Below, piece by piece: positions 1-5,875 of a DNA stretch of 33,432 nucleotides (position 1 is the first letter of the stretch; every line of letters starts with the position of its first letter). Made by a program: the position numbers and the translations under genes. Source of the stretch: an uncultured Bacteroidota bacterium (GTDB lineage Bacteria > Bacteroidota > Bacteroidia > Flavobacteriales_D > Crocinitomicaceae). Under the pieces are notes generated by a model. The model saw only the letters and a list, made by a program, of their open reading frames with translations. It did no database searches and was not told the origin of the DNA. The stretch covers positions 1 through 33,432 of the forward strand of contig CALCCB010000062.1 of NCBI GenBank assembly GCA_937899625.1. The letters are read 5' to 3'.

Positions 1-362
1 CAGAAGGACATGCCTCGAGATCGGCGCATTGCTATACTCTTTTATAAGTCTTGAAAAGTCCAAGTTGTTATATTTTTATACAATAATCGGTTTTTTTCCG
101 ATTATATGCAATTATTTTGACATTTATTTACAAGAAAACGCTTCATATCCAATCGAAACCAAGAAATTCAATAGACTGAATGATAGGTGAAATTCATGTA
201 ATAAAGGTGAAAAACACTTAAAATAAATCTTAATAAGTGAAAAATACTTAATTACTAACTGACGAAAGTTCTAACTTTTCATTTCCCCTTTCAAACTCAA
301 TAAAATCAAAGGAATCAGACTTCAAATCCACTCAAAGTCATCCGCTTAGGGTTTAGCCATAA

Positions 363-395
363 AAAAGCCCCAAACCGTGTAGGAATGGGGCTTTT
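363..395. terminator. Rho-independent terminator-like hairpin
   Basis: Perfect 9-bp stem AAAAGCCCC (363-371) with GGGGCTTTT (387-395) and a 15-nt loop. A-tracts and T-tracts flank both sides, so it could act in either direction. No gene within the window obviously ends here; it may serve a gene left of the window or a minus-strand transcript. Confidence 0.65.
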
Positions 396-504
396 GCTTT
401 GGTCGTGACCCCATCAGGACAGAGTTCAAACTTTTTTGAGGATTTTTCAAAGATATTGGAAATCATAAAAAGCTAGATCACGATGAATTCTTGTGCTAAC
501 GGTT

Positions 505-523
505 ACGCTAAAAAGCGTTTTTT
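505..523 (+). terminator. Short terminator-like hairpin
   Basis: A 5-bp stem ACGCT/AGCGT around an AAAA loop, followed by TTTTTT (518-523). The stem is short, so its strength as a terminator is uncertain. Confidence 0.4.
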
Positions 524-578
524 GCTTCAGCAAGATATGATTTTTTAGCGATTGTTATAACCATCCTTCTTCCTTTTT

Positions 579-600
579 CACACACACACACACACACACA
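579..600. repeat. (CA)11 dinucleotide microsatellite
   Basis: Eleven uninterrupted CA units lie 44 bp before the preferred start codon at 645. No other long simple repeat was seen in the window. Its position suggests it could change spacing in the promoter or 5' leader of the first T9SS gene through slipped-strand changes. Confidence 0.9.
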
Positions 601-644
601 ATTTGGTTTTTTTGTTTTATTTTCGTCTTCTAAATATGTTAAAT

Positions 645-1109
645 ATGAAAAGACACACACTCGTGCTATTTTCGCTTTTAGCTACGGGTACTGTCTCAGC
701 ACAGGAAGTCGTATCCACGCAAGGAGATTCATACTCCAATGGAATTGGAAGCATAGACTTTACCCTAGGTGAAGTGGTTATAGCCACCGGAACCGATGGA
801 ACCAACGACCTTACGCAAGGTTTCCATCAAACGAACTGGAACTTTGTAGGACTAGAGGATTTTGCTCCCAACTACGAAGCCATTATTTCCCCCAACCCAA
901 CAGAAGACGTATTAAACATTAGAACAAGCACGTTCGAAAATGTAACATACACGCTTTATGATGCGCAAGGGAAGCTTGTAATGCAGAACATTCTTTCTGC
1001 AGAACAAACACCCATTCAGGTAAGTCAATTGGCTCCAGGAGCTTATTCATTGACGTTGAATAACCAAACACAAAATCTCAAAACATTTAAACTTATTAAA
1101 CAACAATAA
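645..1109 (+). CDS. Small secreted protein with T9SS type A sorting domain
   Basis: About 154 residues from the ATG at 645; an ATG at 636 and a TTG at 603 are also in frame. I chose 645 because it starts a classic signal peptide (basic MKRH, hydrophobic core, cleavage after VSA-Q). The short mature part has the Bacteroidota pattern S-I-D-F-T-x-G-E ... L-T-Q-G-F-H-Q. It is followed by a T9SS type A C-terminal domain with the SPNPTEDVLNI motif, a YDAQGKLV strand and the ending KTFKLIKQQ. T9SS would export it to the cell surface or medium; no enzymatic domain is visible. It is a clear paralogue of the gene at 2775-3272. The Lcl-domain gene begins 4 bp after its stop, so the two are probably cotranscribed. 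The CA microsatellite upstream may affect its expression. Confidence 0.85.
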   Translation: MKRHTLVLFSLLATGTVSAQEVVSTQGDSYSNGIGSIDFTLGEVVIATGTDGTNDLTQGFHQTNWNFVGLEDFAPNYEAIISPNPTEDVLNIRTSTFENVTYTLYDAQGKLVMQNILSAEQTPIQVSQLAPGAYSLTLNNQTQNLKTFKLIKQQ

Positions 1110-1112
1110 TTC

Positions 1113-2507
1113 ATGTTGAGCACATTAAAAAATTTCAAATCCGCGAAATCCCGATATACATCGGTAAAAAAATTAATACTCTCACTCGTTGCAATAGCAA
1201 CAATCTCACTAAGCTCCTTAGGTCAAGCGCCAGAAGGATTTAAATATCAAGCAGTAGTTCGTGACGCAGGAAACCTTATCTTAAACAACCAAGCCGTTGG
1301 CATGCGCATGACCATCCAACAAGGAAGTATTGGAGGCACAGCGGTGTATACTGAGACATTCATTCCAACATCGAATGCATATGGGTTGGTAAATATTGAA
1401 ATTGGATCAGGAAATACAACAGACGATTTTTCTACTATTGATTGGAGTGCTGGGCCATACTTTATTGAAACAGCTATTGATGTTACTGGTGGAACAAGTT
1501 ACACAGTTATGGGCACAAGTCAACTAATGAGTGTTCCTTACGCACTGTATGCAAAAACTTCTGGAAATGGTGCAGGACCTCAAGGACCAGCAGGTAACGA
1601 CGGTATTGATGGCGCAGTTGGAGCAACAGGCCCAGCTGGTCCAACTGGTTTAACCGGAGCAACGGGTGCACAAGGACCAATTGGATTAACAGGAGCAACT
1701 GGATTAACAGGTCCGCAAGGTCCTCAAGGCCCAGCAGGTAATGACGGAGCCGTTGGCGCAACCGGCCCAGCTGGTCCAACTGGTTTAACAGGAGAAACAG
1801 GTTTGACTGGTGCTACGGGCGCAACAGGCGCAACAGGCCCACAAGGTCCAGCAGGTAATGATGGAGCACAAGGCCTTCAAGGAATTCAAGGCCCAGTAGG
1901 ACCACAGGGACCGGCAGGCGCAGATGGGCAGGGAGGAGTTACTACTGCAGGTTCAGGTATAAATGTAACAGGTGCTGGAACTGTAGTAAGTCCTTATGTA
2001 GTTAGCACAACAAGCACATGCGGTTTAGCTATAGGGCAGACTTACCAAGGTGGAATTATCTTTTATTTAGATGCTTCAGGATGCCATGGGTTGATTAGCG
2101 CGCCAACAGACCAAAGTACAGGAATCGCATGGTGGAATGGAAGCTATATAGACACCTATGCTTCTGGTAGCGGCTTGTTTGATGGTGATGGAAATTGCTA
2201 TAGAATAAGAAGAGCACAAGGAGATTGCGCAAGTTGCAATGCAGCTGAAATCTGTCTTGATTTAAGTTTAGGAGGTTATTCAGACTGGTATTTGCCATCA
2301 AAATATGAACTCAACTTAATGTATCGAAACATAGGCCAAGGAAATGCTCTGGGATTAGGAAATGTTGGCGGTTTTAATAATTACTACTATTGGAGTTCTA
2401 CCGAGTACGATTCCGACGATGCTTGGTACCAGTTATTCTCCAATGGCGAACAGTCGAACTACACTAAACTCTACGGATTCCGTGTGCGTGCAGTTCGTGC
2501 TTTCTAG
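1113..2507 (+). CDS. Secreted collagen-like repeat protein with Lcl/DUF1566 C-terminal domain
   Basis: 464 residues. The hydrophobic signal core (about 20-38, ending SSLGQ) follows an unusually long 18-residue N-terminal extension absent from the paralogue at 4687. Residues 40-150 are the Bacteroidota module typified by F-x-Y-Q-A-V-V-R-D ... [16 protein letters not shown]. Residues about 154-275 are about 40 collagen-like G-X-Y triplets rich in GPQGPAG and GATG units. Residues 303-464 match the Lcl C-terminal/DUF1566 family ([27 protein letters not shown], final RVRAVRAF). No T9SS tail is seen. An extracellular, possibly adhesive or trimeric fibre role is inferred from the collagen tract. The next C-terminal homologue, at 4687, lacks the collagen part. 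Confidence 0.88.
   Translation: MLSTLKNFKSAKSRYTSVKKLILSLVAIATISLSSLGQAPEGFKYQAVVRDAGNLILNNQAVGMRMTIQQGSIGGTAVYTETFIPTSNAYGLVNIEIGSGNTTDDFSTIDWSAGPYFIETAIDVTGGTSYTVMGTSQLMSVPYALYAKTSGNGAGPQGPAGNDGIDGAVGATGPAGPTGLTGATGAQGPIGLTGATGLTGPQGPQGPAGNDGAVGATGPAGPTGLTGETGLTGATGATGATGPQGPAGNDGAQGLQGIQGPVGPQGPAGADGQGGVTTAGSGINVTGAGTVVSPYVVSTTSTCGLAIGQTYQGGIIFYLDASGCHGLISAPTDQSTGIAWWNGSYIDTYASGSGLFDGDGNCYRIRRAQGDCASCNAAEICLDLSLGGYSDWYLPSKYELNLMYRNIGQGNALGLGNVGGFNNYYYWSSTEYDSDDAWYQLFSNGEQSNYTKLYGFRVRAVRAF
1575..1937 (+). repeat. Collagen-triplet coding repeats
   Basis: DNA encoding the G-X-Y tract contains long imperfect direct repeats. For example, a block around 1630-1665 reappears near 1756-1795, and units beginning CCAGCAGGTAA recur near 1586, 1731 and 1847. 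Repeats like these readily expand or contract by recombination. The whole tract is missing in the paralogous gene at 4687-5595. Confidence 0.8.
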
Positions 2508-2578
2508 CCCTGAGTTGACTCCGCTGAGCTGGACTCCCCTGAGTTTATCGAAGGGTCAAAGTGTGTCGAAGTAAGCGG
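2508..2578. repeat. REP-like palindromic repeat cluster
   Basis: Immediately after the stop codon lie several imperfect copies of a CTGAG(C/T)TnnTCGAAGGG-type element: around 2511-2517, 2523-2530 and 2538-2556, with a further TCGAAG at 2566-2571. This resembles the dispersed REP-like element with the core CTGAGCTTGTCGAAGGG common in many bacterial genomes. A degenerate version follows the paralogous gene at 5596-5640. Confidence 0.65.
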
Positions 2579-2663
2579 TCGATTTTGTCAGGAATGAGCG
2601 CAACAGCAAGTTTACATGCATTTTGCCAATTGACGACACAAAATCACTACAATAAATTTTTTC

Positions 2664-2690
2664 AAAATGGAGGGCATTGTCCTCCATTTT
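2664..2690. terminator. Perfect 10-bp terminator hairpin
   Basis: AAAATGGAGG (2664-2673), 7-nt loop, CCTCCATTTT (2681-2690). It closes the first secreted-protein cassette. A decayed version with only a 5-bp stem remains after the second cassette (5732-5750), supporting common descent of both downstream flanks. Confidence 0.65.
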
Positions 2691-2703
2691 ACATTTCAAA
2701 ATC

Positions 2704-2719
2704 TACTACTAAAGTAGTA
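2704..2719. promoter_or_regulatory. Conserved dyad, possible operator
   Basis: TACTACTAAAGTAGTA has perfect 7-bp arms around AA. Exactly the same 16 bp recur at 5765-5780, while the DNA around them has diverged except for short flanks (AATC before, TTTAC after). It lies 55 bp before the start at 2775. No regulator is identified. Confidence 0.4.
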
Positions 2720-2774
2720 TTTACTTTCTCTTTTAAACCACCGAGATTTGCATTATAAAACTTATTAGATGCAC

Positions 2775-3272
2775 ATGAAAAAACAAATTTTCCTTTTCGC
2801 TACGTTCTTTGCCGCTTTTTCAGCATCCGCTCAAGAAGTCATTTCCTCTCAAGGTGAAACGTATAGCAACACCAATGGAAGCATTGATTTCACGGTCGGT
2901 GAGGTGGTAATTAACACAGGTTCGAATGGAACCAATGACCTTACGCAAGGTTTCCATCAAACCAACTGGAACTTTTTAGGATTAGAAGATTTTGCTCCCG
3001 ACTTTCATGCAACTATTTTCCCTAATCCAACACAAGATGTTTTGAACATCAAGACGAGTGTGTTTGAAAATGTGACCTACACGCTGTATGATGCGCAAGG
3101 AAAATTGGTTCTGCAAAACATTCTTTCTGCTGAGCAAACACCTATTCAGGTAAGCCAATTGGCTCCAGGAAGCTATTCACTTGAATTAATTTTCGAAAAT
3201 GAAAACAAAGGACCGCTGAGCTTGGCGAAGGGGTCGAAGCGGAAAATATTTAAACTAGTTAAAACCCATTAA
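2775..3272 (+). CDS. Small T9SS type A protein with in-frame REP-derived insert
   Basis: About 165 residues from the ATG at 2775 (an ATG at 2769 is also in frame). A signal peptide ends at SASA-Q. The mature part (SIDFTVGEVV, NDLTQGFHQT) and T9SS domain (FPNPTQDVLNI, YDAQGKLV) are close to the 645-1109 product. Near the C-terminus there is an extra segment GPLSLAKGSKR just before the last strand (KIFKLVKTH), absent in the first paralogue. Its DNA (3210-3242) is REP-like, so a repeat appears to have inserted in frame within the sorting domain. The next gene starts 1 bp after the stop, suggesting cotranscription. Surface export by T9SS is expected if the altered tail still works. Confidence 0.85.
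   Translation: MKKQIFLFATFFAAFSASAQEVISSQGETYSNTNGSIDFTVGEVVINTGSNGTNDLTQGFHQTNWNFLGLEDFAPDFHATIFPNPTQDVLNIKTSVFENVTYTLYDAQGKLVLQNILSAEQTPIQVSQLAPGSYSLELIFENENKGPLSLAKGSKRKIFKLVKTH
3210..3242. repeat. REP-like element inside a coding sequence
   Basis: The block contains CTGAGCTTGGCGAAGGGG followed by TCGAAGCGG, with complementary ends CCGCT/AGCGG (3213-3217 and 3238-3242). It is in frame and encodes GPLSLAKGSKR. The same element occurs in the orphan tail at 4614-4645 and between genes at 2508-2578. Confidence 0.75.
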
Positions 3273-3273
3273 G

Positions 3274-4512
3274 ATGAATAATAAGATTTACTCTGTAACG
3301 TTTTTTTGTTTCCTATTTAATCTAGCTTACACGCAAACATTGCTTGCGGATTATCCAATTTTAACAAATCTTGTTGATGCAACGGGGAACAATTTAGATT
3401 ACACGTTAACACCAGGCATTTCTGCGCCTTCAAATGGAATTTGTCAAACGGGCGGTAATACTGATTATGGGCTTAGTCCAGTTATTGCGAATTTTGATCC
3501 TACTTCGTTTCAAATTGAATTAGATTTCAAAGCAAATAACATTCCAGGCCCTATAAATTGGACACCAATTGTCATAGGTGGTGTTAGTTATCGATGGATA
3601 GGTCTATACTGGAACTATAATGGGAAGCTAGGTTTTATTTATAATAATGGAAATTATACAGAGACTGCAGGTAATGTTGTCCCTGGGAACTGGTATACGG
3701 CTGTTTTAAAGTATAAAAACAACTCAATATGCATTGAACTGGATGGTGTAATAGTTTATCAAAATTGTATTAACACACTTGAACATGCAGGTGATTTTAA
3801 TTTTTCTACCAAAAATTTTGGCACTTCAAGTGTTATAGATGGCTGTTTTAGGAATTTAAAAATTTCATCAGATCCAATTATACCAATATGGACGGAAACG
3901 AATACGGAAGTTATTTGTTCTGGTGATTCAATTGCTGTAGGCAACAATTATTATTCACAAACTGGAATCTATATTGATACTGCTGTGACACCTTTTGGTT
4001 GTTTGATGGAAATCACTACAGATTTGACCGTAGAACCTCCACTTGCTATCACAGCAAGTATCGTAAATGACCTGACTGTTACATCAGATCAAACAGGAGA
4101 TAGCTATTTGTGGATTGACTGTTCAAACGGAAATCAAATCATTTTAGGGGAGACAAGTCAATTATTTACTGCTACCGAAAATGGAGATTATGCGGTTATT
4201 GTTACAAGCGGAAATTGCAGTGATACTTCAAACTGTGTAACGATTAACAATGTTGGTATTGAGGATATTAAGAACTCAGAGTATTTAATTGTTTACCCAA
4301 ACCCTTCTAATGATGGTATTTTCTTTGTCAAGAATCAGGAATCAATCATTGACTTACTATTTTATGATGTCTTAGGGAGAGAAATGCATATAAATTATGA
4401 TGCGACGAAAGGTGAAATCGATTGCATGAACTTGATATCTGGTAAGTACATGATCAAATTAATTACAGAAGAACAAGAATTTAGAAGAGAGCTGATTATT
4501 CTGAACGATTAA
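3274..4512 (+). CDS. Secreted LamG-like protein with T9SS type A sorting domain
   Basis: 412 residues with signal peptide 1-21 (ends AYTQ). Residues about 75-195 have the pattern of a concanavalin/LamG-like jelly roll (FQIELDFKA, WYTAVLKYKNN, IELDGVIVYQN, FRNLKIS). Next come a cysteine-containing T9SS-type module and a second module with SYLWIDC ... NGDYAVIV ... CSDTSNC ... NNVG. The sorting domain (YPNPSNDGIFFV, final RRELIILND) ends the protein. Likely surface-exposed and possibly carbohydrate- or ligand-binding; no catalytic residues are evident. The gene sits exactly between two copies of the small T9SS gene's 3' end, so it looks like an insertion or recombinant in the cassette array. The C-terminal module is shared with the large protein at 9755-12952. 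Confidence 0.82.
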   Translation: MNNKIYSVTFFCFLFNLAYTQTLLADYPILTNLVDATGNNLDYTLTPGISAPSNGICQTGGNTDYGLSPVIANFDPTSFQIELDFKANNIPGPINWTPIVIGGVSYRWIGLYWNYNGKLGFIYNNGNYTETAGNVVPGNWYTAVLKYKNNSICIELDGVIVYQNCINTLEHAGDFNFSTKNFGTSSVIDGCFRNLKISSDPIIPIWTETNTEVICSGDSIAVGNNYYSQTGIYIDTAVTPFGCLMEITTDLTVEPPLAITASIVNDLTVTSDQTGDSYLWIDCSNGNQIILGETSQLFTATENGDYAVIVTSGNCSDTSNCVTINNVGIEDIKNSEYLIVYPNPSNDGIFFVKNQESIIDLLFYDVLGREMHINYDATKGEIDCMNLISGKYMIKLITEEQEFRRELIILND

Positions 4513-4520
4513 TGGGCTAA

Positions 4521-4676
4521 ATGATTCTTTCTACCGAGCAAACTCCTATTCAGGTAAGTCAATTGGCTCCAGGGGCATATTCACTTGAATTAATTTTCGA
4601 AAACAGTTATAATGGGCCTCTGAGCTCGTCGAAGGGACCGAAGCGTAAGACATTTAAACTAGTTAAATCACACTAA
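4521..4676 (+). pseudogene. Orphan T9SS sorting-domain tail (gene remnant)
   Basis: A 51-codon open frame starting at an ATG encodes only the end of the small T9SS protein: STEQTPIQVSQLAPGAYS, the REP-derived GPLSSSKGPKR, then KTFKLVKSH. It matches the last third of the 2775-3272 gene, with the same in-frame insert but several substitutions. The signal peptide, mature part and the PNP strand of the sorting domain are gone. It lies 8 bp after the LamG gene and 10 bp before the next Lcl gene, the same position its parent would occupy in the cassette. It is most simply a remnant from unequal recombination. Translation is possible but the product could not be exported alone. Confidence 0.8.
4614..4645. 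repeat. REP-like element in the orphan tail
   Basis: CTCTGAGCTCGTCGAAGGG followed by ACCGAAGCG, in the same place relative to the sorting-domain end as the element at 3210-3242. The insertion therefore predates the duplication. Confidence 0.7.
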
Positions 4677-4686
4677 TTATCAAATC

Positions 4687-5595
4687 ATGAAAAAAATACT
4701 TTTATCACTCGTTGCAGCAGCGACACTTTCATTCAGTTCTTTCGGTCAAGCACCGGAAGGCTTCAACTACCAAGCAGTCGTTCGCGATGCTGGTAATACA
4801 ATCTTAGACAACCAATCGGTTGGGATGCGCATGACGATCCAACAGGGAAGTATTGGCGGAACAGTGGTATATTCCGAAACGTTTGCTCAAACAACCAATG
4901 CGTATGGATTAGTGAACCTTCAAATTGGTTCGGGTACAAGCACGGATGATTTTTCAGCCATTGATTGGTCAGCAGGGCCATATTTCATGGAAACAGCAGT
5001 TGATTTAACAGGTGGAACCAACTATACAGTAATGGGAACAAGTCAATTGATGAGTGTACCGTATGCATTATACGCTAAAACTTCAGGAAATACCGAAGGG
5101 CCATGCGGCTTATCTATTGGCCAGACTTACCAAGGTGGAATTATTTTTTACTTAGATGCCTCAGGTTGCTATGGCTTAATTAGCGCAGCAGCCGATCAAA
5201 GTTCTGGATTACAATGGTGTAGTACTGGAAGCAATGTTGATACATATGCTTATGGAAATGGCATAGGGAGTGGAGAAGGCAATAGTCAGGGTATCAGAAG
5301 ATGGCAAGGCGATTGCGCATCTTGCGATGCAAATGAAACGTGTCAAGATTTATCTATCGGAGTTTACACCGATTGGTACCTGCCATCAAAATATGAACTC
5401 AATCTAATGTATCAAAACATAGGTCAAGGAAATGCTTTAGGATTGGGAAATATTGGCGATTTTGGTGATGCTGGTTATTGGAGTTCAACGGAGTACGATA
5501 CCGACTTTGTGTGGTCTCAGAATTTCGTAGCTGGTGTCCAAGGCTTAGCCCCTAAAAGTGGCTACGTTACACTAAGGGCTGTTAGGGCTTTCTAG
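4687..5595 (+). CDS. Secreted Lcl/DUF1566 domain protein without collagen repeats
   Basis: 302 residues with signal peptide MKKILLSLVAAATLSFSSFGQ-type (about 1-20). Residues 22-132 are the same FNYQAVVRD...[10 protein letters not shown] module as in the 1113-2507 product. The protein then passes directly through a short NTEGP linker into the Lcl/DUF1566 domain ([27 protein letters not shown], final RAVRAF). The collagen triplets of the paralogue are completely absent. No T9SS tail is visible. The conserved cysteine-rich segment (DCASCDANETCQ) could form disulphides outside the cell. It is the last gene of the second cassette and is preceded by the orphan sorting tail. The function is unknown; a surface-exposed role is inferred from the paralogue. 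Confidence 0.86.
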   Translation: MKKILLSLVAAATLSFSSFGQAPEGFNYQAVVRDAGNTILDNQSVGMRMTIQQGSIGGTVVYSETFAQTTNAYGLVNLQIGSGTSTDDFSAIDWSAGPYFMETAVDLTGGTNYTVMGTSQLMSVPYALYAKTSGNTEGPCGLSIGQTYQGGIIFYLDASGCYGLISAAADQSSGLQWCSTGSNVDTYAYGNGIGSGEGNSQGIRRWQGDCASCDANETCQDLSIGVYTDWYLPSKYELNLMYQNIGQGNALGLGNIGDFGDAGYWSSTEYDTDFVWSQNFVAGVQGLAPKSGYVTLRAVRAF

Positions 5596-5764
5596 CCATC
5601 AACTAACTCCACTGCGTTTTCTATTTTGTACCGAAGTAATCGGTCTTTTTTTTAGTAATAAGCGCATTAGTTAGCCACATTGTGTCTTGTCTAGTGACTA
5701 TATTTAAACACAATGAGTTATTTTTTAAACGAATGGTATTGTCCTCCATTTAATAATCCAAATC

Positions 5765-5780
5765 TACTACTAAAGTAGTA
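5765..5780. promoter_or_regulatory. Second copy of the TACTACTAAAGTAGTA dyad
   Basis: Identical to 2704-2719, 96 bp before the sensor kinase start. Preservation in both copies suggests a binding site or transcript-end structure, but this is inference. Confidence 0.4.
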
Positions 5781-5807
5781 TTTACAAGCATAATTAACTG
5801 ATGTGCT

Positions 5808-5837
5808 TTTGGTTATGCATTTTAGACGGTAGACTTA
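5808..5837 (+). promoter_or_regulatory. Possible Bacteroidota-type promoter of the sensor kinase
   Basis: TTTG at 5808-5811, an 18-bp spacer, then TAGACTTA at 5830-5837. This partly matches the TTTG / TAnnTTTG promoter consensus of Bacteroidota. The match in the -7 box is imperfect. Confidence 0.25.
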
Positions 5838-5875
5838 AAAATTAAGCTTATTTTATGTTAAAATTAAATTAAAAC

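Larger units (their letters stand above)
1..644. other. Intergenic region, no gene seen
   Basis: No convincing coding sequence lies here. It contains a short hairpin with an all-T loop (ATAATCGG at 83-90, seven T, CCGATTAT at 98-105), a strong terminator-like hairpin (363-395), a weaker one (505-523), and a CA dinucleotide repeat just before the first gene. Next to the 363-395 hairpin is a stretch resembling the reverse complement of a tRNA T-arm end, but it does not fold into a tRNA. Confidence 0.6.
5596..5875. other. Intergenic flank duplicated from 2508-2774
   Basis: This 280-bp gap carries decayed counterparts of the first cassette's downstream flank: a degenerate REP-like segment, a residual GTCCTCCATT hairpin arm, and the identical 16-bp dyad at 5765-5780. 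It shows that the duplicated unit extended past the coding sequence. Confidence 0.65.

Noticed and set aside
405-485. Possible minus-strand tRNA (TTTGAACT-like T-loop, acceptor-like CGTGATC/GGTCACG pairing)
   Set aside because: D-arm and anticodon arm are absent and the T-arm spacing is wrong, so at most a relic is present.
1575-1937. Regular repeats resembling a CRISPR or satellite array
   Set aside because: The period follows glycine codons of a collagen-like protein, with no fixed repeat-spacer structure.
2561-2758. 65-codon open frame after the first Lcl gene
   Set aside because: It runs through REP-like DNA and a terminator hairpin and has no protein-like features.
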